A DNA stretch of 64,000 nt from Bradyrhizobium sp. in8p8 (GCF_000426845.1 NZ_AUGD01000008.1:248001-312000); one strand, 5' to 3'; positions 36,033 to 45,480 are shown, numbered from the stretch's first letter. Notes: a model not told the origin generated them from the sequence alone. A program made the numbers and translations.

Positions 36033-36186
36033 GGTCTAAATCCTTCAACGCGCGAGCGAATCACCCGCGACCTCCCGCAAACTTCACCGCTGCAACCGGC
36101 AATATTGCGGCGGCGGTTGCGCCAAAAGCGGCGAAATTGCGGCGACGGCGTCCCTTATGCCCGCTATTCGACGGAGCGGGGCGCAG

Positions 36187-36837
36187 TCAGACGCCGGCGG
36201 CGATGCTGGCGGGGTCGGCAATGTCGGCCGGGCGCCAGTCCATCGTCACGAAACCGGGTGCGGCTTCGACGCGCTTGAGCCAGTCCCGGATGGCGGGAAA
36301 GGTTGAAAGGTCGAAGTCGCAGCGGTCGGCCAGATGGGTGTAGCCGTACAGCGCGATGTCCGCCACCGTGAGCTGGCGCGCGGCGAAATAGGCGTTGGTC
36401 TTGAGATGGTTTTCCATCACCTGGAGAGCGCCATAGCCGCGCTCCATCCAGTCCTCCAGCGAATGGGTCTGGAGGTCGCGGCCGCCCTTGACCAGCGAGA
36501 GCCAGAAGTAGGCGGCGCCGATGTTCGGCTCCAGCGCGTGCTGCTCGAAGAACATCCATTGCAGCGCCTCGGCGCGGTCGATGCGGTTCTCCGGCGCGAG
36601 CGGCGTGCCGACGGCGACGTACCAGAGGATGGCGTTCGACTCGGCGAGATAGCGATCCTCGCCGACCTCGAGCAGCGGCACCTGGCCCGAAGGGTTCTTG
36701 CTCAGAAAATCCGGCGTGCGGCTCTCGCCGCGCAGAATGTCGACCTCAACGGCTTCGTAGGGCAGGTTGAGCAGCGCCAGCGCAAGGCGGACCTTGTAGC
36801 TGTTGCCGGAGCGTTGCATCGAATAGAGCTTGTACAT
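36187..36837 (-). CDS. Glutathione S-transferase family protein
   Basis: A 216-residue GST. N-terminal MYKLYSMQRSGNSYKVRLAL holds the active-site Ser in the family position, followed by NPSGQVPLLEVGEDRYLAES (cis-Pro, glutathione binding). The C-terminal domain has AARQLTVADIALYGYTHLAD. The start was set at MYKLYS; the longer in-frame sequence upstream is unlike the family. It resembles the GST at 52238-52828 in build. Confidence 0.92.
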   Translation of the reverse strand: MYKLYSMQRSGNSYKVRLALALLNLPYEAVEVDILRGESRTPDFLSKNPSGQVPLLEVGEDRYLAESNAILWYVAVGTPLAPENRIDRAEALQWMFFEQHALEPNIGAAYFWLSLVKGGRDLQTHSLEDWMERGYGALQVMENHLKTNAYFAARQLTVADIALYGYTHLADRCDFDLSTFPAIRDWLKRVEAAPGFVTMDWRPADIADPASIAAGV

Positions 36838-37404
36838 TCTGGCGTTCGAATCCGAAGACGGGAAGGCGCGGCGCTCGTTGCCCCGCGAGGCGGCTAAACA
36901 ATGATGCCGATGCGAATCCGCCGCAAGAGCCAGCCGATAGAAAAACTCGAAAACCCTACCGCACTGCAACGGTGCTGAAGATCATTTCCGCGCGATGATG
37001 AAGATCAGATCACGCTTGCGTCAACGCGGAGGCGGCGAGACGTACATGATGAAGCGCAAACTTCCGCCATCGTCGTCGCCAGGCACGATCCCGTCATCCA
37101 CGTCTTGGCCATGGGGCGAAGAACGTGGATGCCGGGGCAAGCCCGGGCGTGTCGACGAGCGGCTTTGGAGAGATGCACCACGCAAAATTGCTCCGAGGAC
37201 AAGCCTTGTCGGATATGAGCCATTCGGGAGGCAAAGTTGCGGAAAATTGCGGGAAATCACGGCTTGAACCGCTCGATATCCGTAAGTTTTTCCGCGATCA
37301 GGCCGAAGTTTCTTGCGGCGCAGCGGCGCACGTTTTAGGGTGGCGCATTCCCACAATCAGAGTCGTGAGGCGAAAGGCTTCACGACGCTCGCCAGGAGAT
37401 GATG
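36838..37404. other. Intergenic region with a repeat, before aatA
   Basis: A 567-base gap between divergent genes. A fold-back repeat occupies about 37091-37152. The last 45 bases hold a GTCGTGA/TCACGAC stem directly ahead of the aatA ribosome site. Open frames in the rest have no recognisable product. Confidence 0.45.
37091..37152. repeat. Dispersed fold-back repeat
   Basis: CATCCACGT and ACGTGGATG pair around a variable centre, with flanking CCCGGGCG-type arms (GGGGCAAGCCCGGGCG). Same general type as the CGTCATCC-led repeats elsewhere in the window. Confidence 0.6.
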
Positions 37405-38607
37405 ATGTCCTTCCTTGCCGCTGCGCTCGACCGTGTGAAGCCGTCCGCGACCATCGCGGTCACGGACAAAGCACGCGCGCTGAAAGCGGCGGGGCGTAAC
37501 GTCATTGGCCTGGGCGCCGGCGAGCCCGACTTCGACACGCCCGCCAACATCAAGCTGGCGGCGATCCATGCCATCGAGGCCGGCAAGACCAAGTACACTG
37601 CGGTCGACGGCATCCCTGAGCTGAAGGAAGCGATCATCGCCAAGTTTCAGCGCGAGAACGGCGTCGTCTACAAGCCGAACCAGATCATCGTCGGCACCGG
37701 CGGCAAGCAGGTGCTCTACAACGCGCTGATGGCGACCATCAATCCGGGCGACGAGGTGATCATTCCCGCGCCCTATTGGGTCAGCTATCCCGAGATGGTC
37801 GCGCTCGCCGGCGGGGAGCCGGTGCCCGTGGTCTGCACCGCAGCGACCGGCTTCAAGCTCCAGGCGGAAGCGCTCGAGCGCGCGATCACGCCGAAGACCA
37901 AATGGGTCATCCTGTGCTCGCCCTCGAACCCGACGGGCGCTGCCTACACGCGTTCGGAACTCAAGGCGCTCACCGACGTGCTGGTGAAGCATCCCCATGT
38001 CTGGGTGATGACCGACGACATGTACGAGCATCTCGTCTATGACGACTTCCAGTTCACCACCGTCGCGCAGGTCGAGCCGGGTCTTTACGACCGCACGCTC
38101 ACCGTGAACGGCGTCTCCAAGGCCTATTGCATGACCGGCTGGCGTATCGGCTATGCCGGCGGTCCGGCGCATCTGATCAAGGCGATGGCGACGATCCAGT
38201 CGCAATCGACCTCGAACCCGTGCTCGATCGCGCAGTGGGCCTCGGTCGAGGCTCTGAACGGGCCGCAGGAGTTCATCCCGGCCAACAACAAGGTGTTCAA
38301 GGAGCGCCGCGACCTCGTGGTCTCCATGCTCAACCAGGCCAATGGCATCGAGTGCCCGCGTCCCGAGGGCGCGTTCTACGTCTATCCGTCCTGCGCCGGC
38401 ACTATCGGCAAGAAGGCGCCGTCGGGCAACGTGATCGCGAACGACGAGCAATTCGTCACGGAGCTGCTGGAAACCGAAGGCGTCGCCGTGGTGCAGGGTT
38501 CGGCCTTCGGTCTTGGACCTGCGTTCCGCATCTCCTATGCGACCAAGACCTCGGACCTCGAAGACGCCTGCAAGCGCATCCAGCGCTTCTGCGGCAACCT
38601 GCGCTGA
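37405..38607 (+). CDS. aatA: Pyridoxal phosphate-dependent aminotransferase, class I
   Basis: A 400-residue class Ib aspartate/aromatic aminotransferase. The PLP lysine is in NGVSKAYCMTGWRIGYAGG; the substrate-carboxylate Arg region is FGLGPAFRISYATKTSDLED, and SPSNPTGAAYTRSEL is also typical. AatA makes aspartate from oxaloacetate and glutamate, or acts on prephenate in some members. Three ATGs in a row follow AGGAG; the third, six bases away, is best spaced. It is followed by a strong terminator. Confidence 0.94.
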   Translation: MSFLAAALDRVKPSATIAVTDKARALKAAGRNVIGLGAGEPDFDTPANIKLAAIHAIEAGKTKYTAVDGIPELKEAIIAKFQRENGVVYKPNQIIVGTGGKQVLYNALMATINPGDEVIIPAPYWVSYPEMVALAGGEPVPVVCTAATGFKLQAEALERAITPKTKWVILCSPSNPTGAAYTRSELKALTDVLVKHPHVWVMTDDMYEHLVYDDFQFTTVAQVEPGLYDRTLTVNGVSKAYCMTGWRIGYAGGPAHLIKAMATIQSQSTSNPCSIAQWASVEALNGPQEFIPANNKVFKERRDLVVSMLNQANGIECPRPEGAFYVYPSCAGTIGKKAPSGNVIANDEQFVTELLETEGVAVVQGSAFGLGPAFRISYATKTSDLEDACKRIQRFCGNLR

Positions 38608-38630
38608 GACTCAGTCGCGACGAGACATCG

Positions 38631-38660
38631 AAAAGGCCCGCCTCCGGCGGGCCTTTTTGG
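38631..38660 (+). terminator. Rho-independent terminator of aatA
   Basis: AAAAGGCCCGCC pairs with GGCGGGCCTTTTT around TCC, about 25 bases past the aatA stop. A perfect stem plus T run; the A-rich left side means it could also act on the other strand. Confidence 0.92.
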
Positions 38661-38780
38661 TTGGTTGCACGCTTTCCTTGCGCGCGATCTGGCACCATTG
38701 CGGCTGTTGTGGCATAGATCATCGCGCAACACGGGTGGGGCGCTCTCTGCTCGGATCACATCATCGCGGAGATATCTTTC

Positions 38781-39260
38781 ATGCGCCGTTCGCTCCTCCT
38801 CGCCGGGCTCACCGCCGCCAGCCTCGTTGCCTCCGTCACGAGCAGTGGCGCGCAGCAGCGGATGGCGCGGATCGGCGTGCTCGAATGCCGCGGCGGCGCC
38901 AGTGTGGGCTTCATCGTGGGATCGGTGACTCATCTCGGCTGCGTGCTGCGGGCCGACGGCTTGCCCGATGATCGCTATGTCGCGACGATCCGCAAGGTGG
39001 GCCTCGACATCGGCATCACCCAGGAGACCGCGCTCGCCTGGGGCGTGTTTGCACCGGTCGACCGCCTCGGCCCCGGCGACCTCTCCGGGAATTACGTGGG
39101 CGCGCAGGGCAGCGCCTCGATCGGCGTCGGTCTCGGCGGCAACGTCCTGGTCGGCGGCTCCAACAATTCGATCGCGCTGCAGCCGCTGAGCGTCCAGGGT
39201 CAGGTCGGCCTCAATATCGCGGCCGGCCTCGAAAGTTTGGAACTCCGACCCGGCCGCTAA
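38781..39260 (+). CDS. DUF992 domain-containing protein
   Basis: A 159-residue exported protein. Residues 1-24 form a signal peptide (MRRSLLLAGLTAASLVASVT). The mature part has the DUF992 pattern: ARIGVLECRGGASVGFIVGS and GLDIGITQETALAWGVFAPV, with glycine-rich strands (GSASIGVGLGGNVLVGGSN) at the end. The family is found in rhizobia and is of unknown function. It has its own promoter after the aatA terminator. Confidence 0.88.
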   Translation: MRRSLLLAGLTAASLVASVTSSGAQQRMARIGVLECRGGASVGFIVGSVTHLGCVLRADGLPDDRYVATIRKVGLDIGITQETALAWGVFAPVDRLGPGDLSGNYVGAQGSASIGVGLGGNVLVGGSNNSIALQPLSVQGQVGLNIAAGLESLELRPGR

Positions 39261-39283
39261 GGCGCACCGCCGGTGGTGCTTCG

Positions 39284-39311
39284 TTCACCTCTCCTGATTG
39301 CGAGAGGTGGA
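39284..39311 (+). terminator. Hairpin 3' of DUF992
   Basis: CACCTCTC pairs with GAGAGGTG around an eight-base loop. The form matches the dispersed CCTCTCCC/GGGAGAGG sequence of Bradyrhizobium (also at 41573-41631 and 48584-48730) and probably serves as a transcript end. Confidence 0.55.
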
Positions 39312-39490
39312 ACACCGGCGATTGGCCGATTTGATCTCATCACGCTGGATCTCATCAGGCACTATAAAACTCGATCCAACTGACGACGCACCGCAGCGAC
39401 GTTTGACGCTTGCCAAATCTCGGGGACGGGCAGAGCATCAGCGTTTGCCGACCCAATGATGGGCCGAGCTCCACAAGAAGGAGGCGGCGA

Positions 39491-41554
39491 ATGGGACAAG
39501 ACGTCAGAAGTCCCCCAGTCAATAAAACGTCGGGTCCACGGTGCATCGCACTGGTGGGCCCTTTCCAAAGCGGTAAGACCACACTCTTGGAAGCAATCAT
39601 GGCGCGGACGGGCGCAATCCCGCGCGCCGGCAGTGTCGACGCCGGCACTTCCGTCGGCGACGCCACGCCAGAGGCCCGTCATCACAAGATGACCGTCGGG
39701 TTGACTGCCGCCACGACGAGCTTCATGGGCGACAGCTACACCTTTCTCGATTGTCCCGGTTCCGTCGAGTTTGCCCACGACATGCGCGCCGCGCTTCCCG
39801 CGGTCGATGCTGCGATCGTGGTCTGCGAGGCCGACGAGAAGAAGCTGCCGCAGCTTCAGATCATCCTGCGCGAGCTCGAGGAGCTGAAGATCCCGCGGTT
39901 CCTGTTCCTGAACAAGATCGATCGCGCCAGCCAGCGCATCCGCGAGACCCTCGCGATGCTGCAGCCCGCCTCCCGCGTGCCGCTGGTGCTGCGCCAGATC
40001 CCGATCTGGAAGGGCGAGCTGATCGAAGGCTTCGTCGATCTCGCGCTGGAGCGCGCCTTCGTCTATCGCGAGCACAAGGCCTCGGAGGTGGTCGCGCTCG
40101 AAGGCGGCGATCTCGATCGCGAGAAGGAAGCGCGCTTCTCGATGCTGGAGAAGCTCGCCGATCACGACGACGCGCTGATGGAGCAATTGCTCGAGGACAT
40201 CCAGCCGCCGCGGGATGCCGTATTCGACGATCTCGCCCGCGAATTGCGGGAGGGGCTGATTTGCCCGGTGCTGCTGGGTGCAGCCGTGCGCGAGAACGGC
40301 GTGTTGCGCCTGATGAAAGCGTTGCGTCACGAGGCGCCCGGGGTCGCGGAGACGGCAAAACGCCTCGGCGTACCCGAGAGCAAGGACGCACTCGGCTATG
40401 TCTTCAAGACGCTGCATTCGCAGCACGGCGGGAAGCTGTCGCTGACGCGGCTGCTCGCCGGCCGTCTCGACGATGGGGCGACGCTGCAATCCTCCTCGGG
40501 CGGTGCGGGGCGCATCTCCGGCATCCTCGCCGTCAACGGCGCCTACGACACCAAGCGTGCTTCGGCCGAAGCCGGCGACACGGTGGCGCTCGCCAAGCTT
40601 GATACGGTGAAGACCGGCGACACGATCTCGAACGGCAAGAGCCCGCCCGCTGCATTGATCACGATCGAGCCGACGCCGCCGGTACTTGCGATCTCGGTCG
40701 CCGCCACCGACCGCAAGGATGACGTCAAGCTCGGCCAGGCGCTCACGCGGCTGCATGAGGAGGATCCCTCGCTGGTCGTCGTGCAGAACGCTCAGACCCA
40801 CGACACCGTCTTGTGGGGACAGGGCGAGATGCACCTGCGTGTCGCCGGTGAGCGCTTGCGCGATCGTTTCGGCGTCAAGGTCACCTCGCATCCGCCGGCT
40901 ATCGGCTATCAGGAAACCATCCGCAAGCCGATCACCCAGCGCGGTCGTCACAAGAAGCAGTCCGGCGGCCACGGCCAGTTCGGCGATGTCGTGCTCGACA
41001 TCAAGCCGCTGCCGCGCGGCGAAGGCTTCAAGTTCGCCGAGAAGGTGGTCGGCGGCGCGGTGCCGCGCAACTACATCCCGGCGGTGGAAGAGGGCGTCGT
41101 CGACGGCCTCGCGCGCGGCCCGCTCGGCTTTCCTGTCACCGACGTGCAGGTGACGTTGACGGACGGCTCGTATCACAGCGTCGACTCCTCCGATCTCGCC
41201 TTCCGCACGGCGGCGCGCATTGGATTGAACGAAGGCCTGCCGCAATGCCAGCCGGTGCTGCTGGAGCCGATCCACATGGTCGAGATCGTCTGCCCGACCG
41301 ACGCTACGGCCAAGATCAACGCGATCCTGTCGGCGCGGCGCGGGCAGATCCTCGGCTTCGACACTCGCGAGGGCTGGAGCGGGTGGGATTGCGTCCGCGC
41401 CATGATGCCGGAGGCCGAGATCGGCGAGTTGATCGTCGAACTGCGTTCGGCCACCGCCGGCGCCGGCAGCTTTACCCGCCAGTTCGATCACATGGCTGAG
41501 GTCACCGGCCGCGCCGCCGACCAGATCATCGCCGCGCATCAGCACGCGGCGTGA
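39491..41554 (+). CDS. Elongation factor G-like translational GTPase
   Basis: A 687-residue EF-G paralogue. The G1 loop reads GPFQSGKTTLLEAI instead of the usual GHIDAGKT, switch II reads DCPGSVEF in place of DTPGHVDF so the catalytic His is Ser, and NKID is kept. Domain IV has HKKQSGGHGQFGDVVLDIKP. The true fusA is normally in the rpsL/str operon. Function of this divergent EF-G clade is unclear; a ribosome role in stress is a guess. The start at MGQDVRS has AAGGAGG seven bases upstream. Confidence 0.92.
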   Translation: MGQDVRSPPVNKTSGPRCIALVGPFQSGKTTLLEAIMARTGAIPRAGSVDAGTSVGDATPEARHHKMTVGLTAATTSFMGDSYTFLDCPGSVEFAHDMRAALPAVDAAIVVCEADEKKLPQLQIILRELEELKIPRFLFLNKIDRASQRIRETLAMLQPASRVPLVLRQIPIWKGELIEGFVDLALERAFVYREHKASEVVALEGGDLDREKEARFSMLEKLADHDDALMEQLLEDIQPPRDAVFDDLARELREGLICPVLLGAAVRENGVLRLMKALRHEAPGVAETAKRLGVPESKDALGYVFKTLHSQHGGKLSLTRLLAGRLDDGATLQSSSGGAGRISGILAVNGAYDTKRASAEAGDTVALAKLDTVKTGDTISNGKSPPAALITIEPTPPVLAISVAATDRKDDVKLGQALTRLHEEDPSLVVVQNAQTHDTVLWGQGEMHLRVAGERLRDRFGVKVTSHPPAIGYQETIRKPITQRGRHKKQSGGHGQFGDVVLDIKPLPRGEGFKFAEKVVGGAVPRNYIPAVEEGVVDGLARGPLGFPVTDVQVTLTDGSYHSVDSSDLAFRTAARIGLNEGLPQCQPVLLEPIHMVEIVCPTDATAKINAILSARRGQILGFDTREGWSGWDCVRAMMPEAEIGELIVELRSATAGAGSFTRQFDHMAEVTGRAADQIIAAHQHAA

Positions 41555-41572
41555 TTCCAGCGGGGAGGTAAC

Positions 41573-41631
41573 GGCCTCTCTCCCCCTTTCCCCGTCTGAA
41601 CATCTTCACGGGGAGGGGGGTGAGAGGCTGT
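41573..41631. repeat. Repeat, CCTCTCCC type
   Basis: GGCCTCTCTCCCCCTTTCCC pairs with GGGGAGGGGGGTGAGAGGCT. It follows the EF-G-like stop and probably ends its transcript. Related forms are at 39284-39311 and 48584-48730. Confidence 0.6.
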
Positions 41632-41709
41632 CACCTCCTGTACGGCCCTTCATTTCTGCCGCGCATTCACCACGAGGGGCGAGATCAGGCCCCCTTGCGC
41701 ATGCGCATG

Positions 41710-41730
41710 AATGATGTATTTTACATCATT
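41710..41730. promoter_or_regulatory. Perfect palindrome, candidate XRE operator
   Basis: AATGATGTA and TACATCATT flank TTT: perfect 9-bp arms in an A+T-rich stretch, 26 bases before the XRE start. A second, weaker A+T-rich patch (TATATGTTCTAGATATCATC) follows and may hold the promoter. This fits autoregulation by the XRE protein. Confidence 0.65.
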
Positions 41731-41756
41731 GTATATGTTCTAGATATCATCTATAG

Positions 41757-42050
41757 GTGCCCATAAGTGAGGCTGAGGTGATCACGTCGTTTCAGATGCG
41801 CGCAGCCCGGGCGCTGCTTGGCATTGACCAGAAAACCCTGGCCGAGCTTGCCGGCGTGTCACTGCCGACCATCCAGCGGATGGAGGCCTCGACCGGCAAC
41901 GTTCGCGGCGTGGTCGAGACCCTGATCAAGGTGGTCGAGGCGTTTGACCGGGCCGGCATCGAGCTGATCGGCGAACAGGCGCGCAGCGACAGTGGCGGGC
42001 GTGGCGTTCGCCTGAAGGAGCCGGGGCCGCCGCGCCGCATCGGGGCATGA
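41757..42050 (+). CDS. XRE family transcriptional regulator
   Basis: A 97-residue helix-turn-helix protein: SFQMRAARALLGIDQKTLAE, LAGVSLPTIQRMEASTGNV. The rest ends in a short Pro/Arg-rich tail. The start is GTG. It has a perfect palindrome just upstream and precedes the SulP gene by 90 bases, so it probably controls itself and that transporter. An XRE gene next to a SulP permease is seen in other rhizobia, from memory. Confidence 0.88.
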   Translation: MPISEAEVITSFQMRAARALLGIDQKTLAELAGVSLPTIQRMEASTGNVRGVVETLIKVVEAFDRAGIELIGEQARSDSGGRGVRLKEPGPPRRIGA

Positions 42051-42140
42051 TCGGAGGTTGATCGTGCTCGGGGTCAGGATGGGTAAGCGCATCGTCGCAC
42101 CTCGGCAACACGGGACGCACGATGCTTCGGAGCGTCGTGC

Positions 42141-43883
42141 ATGAGCATCACAACGGATCAAGCGGCCAAGCTGCATCAGCTGCGTCGTCCGACTTTCGCG
42201 GAACTGTACCTGCCGAAACTCGTCACCGTCTGGCGTGAAGGTTACGGCGTCGCGGATTTCCGCGCCGACGTCTTCGCCGGCCTCACGGTTGCGATCGTGG
42301 CACTGCCGCTGTCGATGGCGATCGCGATCGCCTCGGGCGTGACGCCGGACCGCGGCCTCTATACCGCCGTCGTCGGCGGCTTCATCGCTTCCCTGCTCGG
42401 CGGCAGCCGGTTCCAGATCGGCGGACCTGCCGGTGCGTTCATCGTCCTGGTCGCAGCGACTGCGGAGCGTCACGGCGTCGATGGCGTGATCCTCGCCACC
42501 ATGATGGCGGGCCTCTTCCTGGTCGCCGCGGGCCTGCTCAGGGTCGGCACCTACATCAAGTTCATCCCCTATCCGGTCACGGTCGGCTTCACCGCCGGCA
42601 TCGCGGTGATCATCTTCGCCAGCCAGCTCCGCGATCTCTCCGGCATCACGCTTGCGGGAAAAGAGCCCAGCGAGTTCGTGCCGAAGCTCGTTGCGCTCGC
42701 CGGCGGGATCAGCACCGTCAATCCGTCCGCCGTCGCGGTGGCCTTCGTCAGCATCGCCATCATCGCTGCCTTGCGCCGCTGGCGGCCGTCCTGGCCCGGC
42801 ATCCTGATCGCTGTCGTGTTTGCGGCGGTCGCAACTGCCGTATTGTCGCTGCCCGTGGAAACGATCGGCTCCCGGTTCGGCGGTATTCCGCGCGAGCTGC
42901 CCTCGCCCGCATTGCCTGCGTTCTCGCTGGAGAAGGCAAGGGCGGTGCTGCCGGATGCGATCGCCTTCGCGCTGCTGGCCGCCATCGAGTCGCTGCTGTC
43001 GGCCGTGGTCGCCGACGGCATGACCGGCCGTCGTCATCGCTCCAATTGCGAGCTGGTGGCGCAAGGCGCCGCCAATGTCGGTTCGGCGCTGTTCGGCGGC
43101 ATCTGCGTCACCGGCCTGATCGCCCGCACCGCAACCAACATCCGCGCCGGCGCGCGCGGACCGATTGCGGGCATGCTGCATTCGGTCTTCCTGCTGTTGT
43201 TCATGCTGATCGCCGCGCCGCTGGCGAGCTACATCCCGCTCGCCGCGCTGGCCTCCGTGCTGGTCGTGGTGGCCTGGACCATGGCGGAGAAGCACGAGTT
43301 CGCGACGCTCCTGCGCTCGTCATGGGGCGATGCCGTCGTGCTGCTCGCAACCTTCCTGCTCACGGTCTTCCGCGATCTGACCGAAGGCATCCTGGTCGGC
43401 TTCGCCCTCGGCGCGGTGCTGTTCATCCATCGCATGGCTGAGATGACGGGCATCGAGGAGCGGACGCCGCTGGTGGCCGACGATCGCCCCGACGACGGCA
43501 ATGGCGAACGCGTGCCTTACGATCCCGCGCTTGCGGTCGATCGCGACGTGCTGGTGTATCGCATCACCGGCGCGTTCTTCTTCGGCGCTGCCTCGGCGAT
43601 CGGCAGCGTGCTCGACGGCATCGCCGACCAGCGCAAGGCCTTCGTGGTTGACTTCGCCGCGGTGCCGTTCCTGGATTCGACCGCGGCCAACGTGCTCGGC
43701 CGGGTCGCCGCCAAGGCGCACCGCCAGGGCATCAGGCTGTTCATCACGGGGGCATCGCCCACGGTCCGACGCGCGCTGCTCACCCACGGTGTGACGCCGC
43801 CGCGCGCGCGCTATCGCACGAGCCTCGAGCGCGCCATCGCCGACATCAAGGGCCGGACCGCCGACGAGGCCGGGGCGAACTGA
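42141..43883 (+). CDS. SulP family inorganic anion transporter
   Basis: A 580-residue SLC26/SulP permease. About 11-12 membrane helices (FAGLTVAIVALPLSMAIAIA, PDRGLYTAVVGGFIASLLGG) precede a STAS domain (VVDFAAVPFLDSTAANVLGR). SulP proteins carry sulfate, bicarbonate or other anions; the substrate cannot be read. An upstream XRE gene is the likely regulator, and no sulfur genes are adjacent. Confidence 0.93.
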   Translation: MSITTDQAAKLHQLRRPTFAELYLPKLVTVWREGYGVADFRADVFAGLTVAIVALPLSMAIAIASGVTPDRGLYTAVVGGFIASLLGGSRFQIGGPAGAFIVLVAATAERHGVDGVILATMMAGLFLVAAGLLRVGTYIKFIPYPVTVGFTAGIAVIIFASQLRDLSGITLAGKEPSEFVPKLVALAGGISTVNPSAVAVAFVSIAIIAALRRWRPSWPGILIAVVFAAVATAVLSLPVETIGSRFGGIPRELPSPALPAFSLEKARAVLPDAIAFALLAAIESLLSAVVADGMTGRRHRSNCELVAQGAANVGSALFGGICVTGLIARTATNIRAGARGPIAGMLHSVFLLLFMLIAAPLASYIPLAALASVLVVVAWTMAEKHEFATLLRSSWGDAVVLLATFLLTVFRDLTEGILVGFALGAVLFIHRMAEMTGIEERTPLVADDRPDDGNGERVPYDPALAVDRDVLVYRITGAFFFGAASAIGSVLDGIADQRKAFVVDFAAVPFLDSTAANVLGRVAAKAHRQGIRLFITGASPTVRRALLTHGVTPPRARYRTSLERAIADIKGRTADEAGAN

Positions 43884-43949
43884 CGGCGCGCGCTTGACAG
43901 GGCGGGCGCGACGCGAAATGGATCGCCTCGGAAACGACCCGAGGGAAAC

Positions 43950-44789
43950 ATGACCGCGCCCAAAGCTCCCGCAGCCTGTCTGATCGGATGGCCGGCCGCG
44001 CATTCGCGCTCGCCGCTGATCCATCATTACTGGCTGCGCACGCTCGGAATCGAGGGGGGCTACGTCATCGAGGCGGTTCCGCCTGAGGACCTGCGCGATT
44101 TCGTGCTGCGGCTGCCGCTCCGCGGCTTCGTCGGGGCCAATGTCACCATCCCGCACAAGGAAGCCGTGCTGGCGCTGTCGACGCCTGACGCGCGCGCGAA
44201 GGCGGTCGGCGCCGCCAACACGCTGTGGTTCGCCGAAGGCGAGCTGCGTTCGACCAACACCGATGTCGAAGGCTTCATCAACAATCTGGACGCCAGCGCG
44301 CCCGGGTGGGACGCGGCGGAAGAGGCGCTGGTGCTCGGCGCCGGAGGCTCCTCGCGCGCGGTCGTGTTCGGCCTGCTCGAACGCGGCATCAAGCGGGTGC
44401 ATGTCGCCAACCGCACCGTTGCCCGGGCCGAGACGCTGGCAAAGCAGTTCGGGCCGGACGTGAGGCCGCTGCCATGGAACGCGATCGGCGACGTGCTGCC
44501 GCGCGCAAGACTTCTCGTGAACACGACCTCGCTCGGCATGCATGGGCAGCCTTCACTCGATATTGATGTCGCGCGGCTGCCGCAAGCCGCGGTCGTTGCC
44601 GACCTCGTCTACGTTCCCCTGGCGACACCGCTGCTCGCCGAAGCACGGGCGCGTGGCCTGAGCACCGCCGACGGGCTCGGCATGCTGCTGCATCAGGCGG
44701 TGCGCGGCTTCGAGCTGTGGTTTGGGCGGCGGCCCGAGGTCACGGCCGAGCTGCGCGCATTGGTCGAGGCCGATCTCACAAAGTCTTGA
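43950..44789 (+). CDS. aroE: Shikimate dehydrogenase
   Basis: A 279-residue NADPH-dependent enzyme reducing 3-dehydroshikimate in the shikimate pathway. Substrate blocks: PAAHSRSPLIHHYW and GANVTIPHKEAVLAL (catalytic Lys and Asp nearby), and the dinucleotide motif VLGAGGSSRAVVFGLLER. Length is normal. It starts 66 bases after the SulP gene, with GAGGGAAAC upstream. Confidence 0.96.
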   Translation: MTAPKAPAACLIGWPAAHSRSPLIHHYWLRTLGIEGGYVIEAVPPEDLRDFVLRLPLRGFVGANVTIPHKEAVLALSTPDARAKAVGAANTLWFAEGELRSTNTDVEGFINNLDASAPGWDAAEEALVLGAGGSSRAVVFGLLERGIKRVHVANRTVARAETLAKQFGPDVRPLPWNAIGDVLPRARLLVNTTSLGMHGQPSLDIDVARLPQAAVVADLVYVPLATPLLAEARARGLSTADGLGMLLHQAVRGFELWFGRRPEVTAELRALVEADLTKS

Positions 44790-44846
44790 GAGAATAGGGC
44801 GCGGTCTTTCGGAGTTCTCCATCGTGGGGGACAATCGGAGACCGTC

Positions 44847-45473
44847 ATGTCTGTTCAACGTGCAACCTTCACACGTCCGCTGATCGCCGTCGCGATGGTG
44901 GCCGTCTCAACCTACTGCGCCTTCGCCCAAAGGGCGCCGGTGCCGACGCGCGTGCGTGGCACGATCGAGAGCGTCAATGGCGACACCATGCAGGTGAAGT
45001 CGCGAAGCGGTGAAGAGGTCAAGCTTCACCTCGCCTCCGATGTGAACGTGTCGGGGATCACCAGGATTTCGCTCGCCGACATCAAGCCGGGCTCGTTCAT
45101 CGGCGCGACCACCGTGCCGGGACCGGACGGCAGCCAGAACGCGGTCGAGGTCCACGTGTTTCCGGAGAGCATGCGCGGCACCGGCGAAGGCTCGCGGCCG
45201 TGGGATCTCAAGCCCAACTCCAGCATGACCAATGCGACCGTGGCCGAAAGCGTCGTCGGCAATGACGGTCACACGTTGCTGGTGAAATACAAGGACGGCG
45301 AGAAGAAAGTATTCGTTCCCGACAACGTCCCGGTGGTGACCTTCGTGCCGAGCGACAGATCCGAGTTGAAGCCAGGTGCCAAGGTCATCGCCTTCATGAA
45401 GCAATTGCCCGACGGCTCGTTCGAGACCAACCGCGTCAGCGTCGGCCGCGACGGACTGACGCCGCCGATGTGA
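44847..45473 (+). CDS. Secreted beta-rich protein, DUF5666-like
   Basis: A 208-residue exported protein with a signal peptide (PLIAVAMVAVSTYCAFAQ). The mature part holds two OB-like repeats: RVRGTIESVNGDTMQVKSRS and TVAESVVGNDGHTLLVKYKD. Such pairs occur in DUF5666-type proteins, whose function is not known. It follows aroE at 57 bases, and its stop is followed by family A repeat copy 2. Confidence 0.7.
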   Translation: MSVQRATFTRPLIAVAMVAVSTYCAFAQRAPVPTRVRGTIESVNGDTMQVKSRSGEEVKLHLASDVNVSGITRISLADIKPGSFIGATTVPGPDGSQNAVEVHVFPESMRGTGEGSRPWDLKPNSSMTNATVAESVVGNDGHTLLVKYKDGEKKVFVPDNVPVVTFVPSDRSELKPGAKVIAFMKQLPDGSFETNRVSVGRDGLTPPM

Positions 45474-45480
45474 GGCGGAA

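Noticed and set aside
39362..41545. Minus-strand frame of 727 codons opposite the EF-G-like gene
   Set aside because: Covers the same bases as a well-supported GTPase gene and has no recognisable domain.
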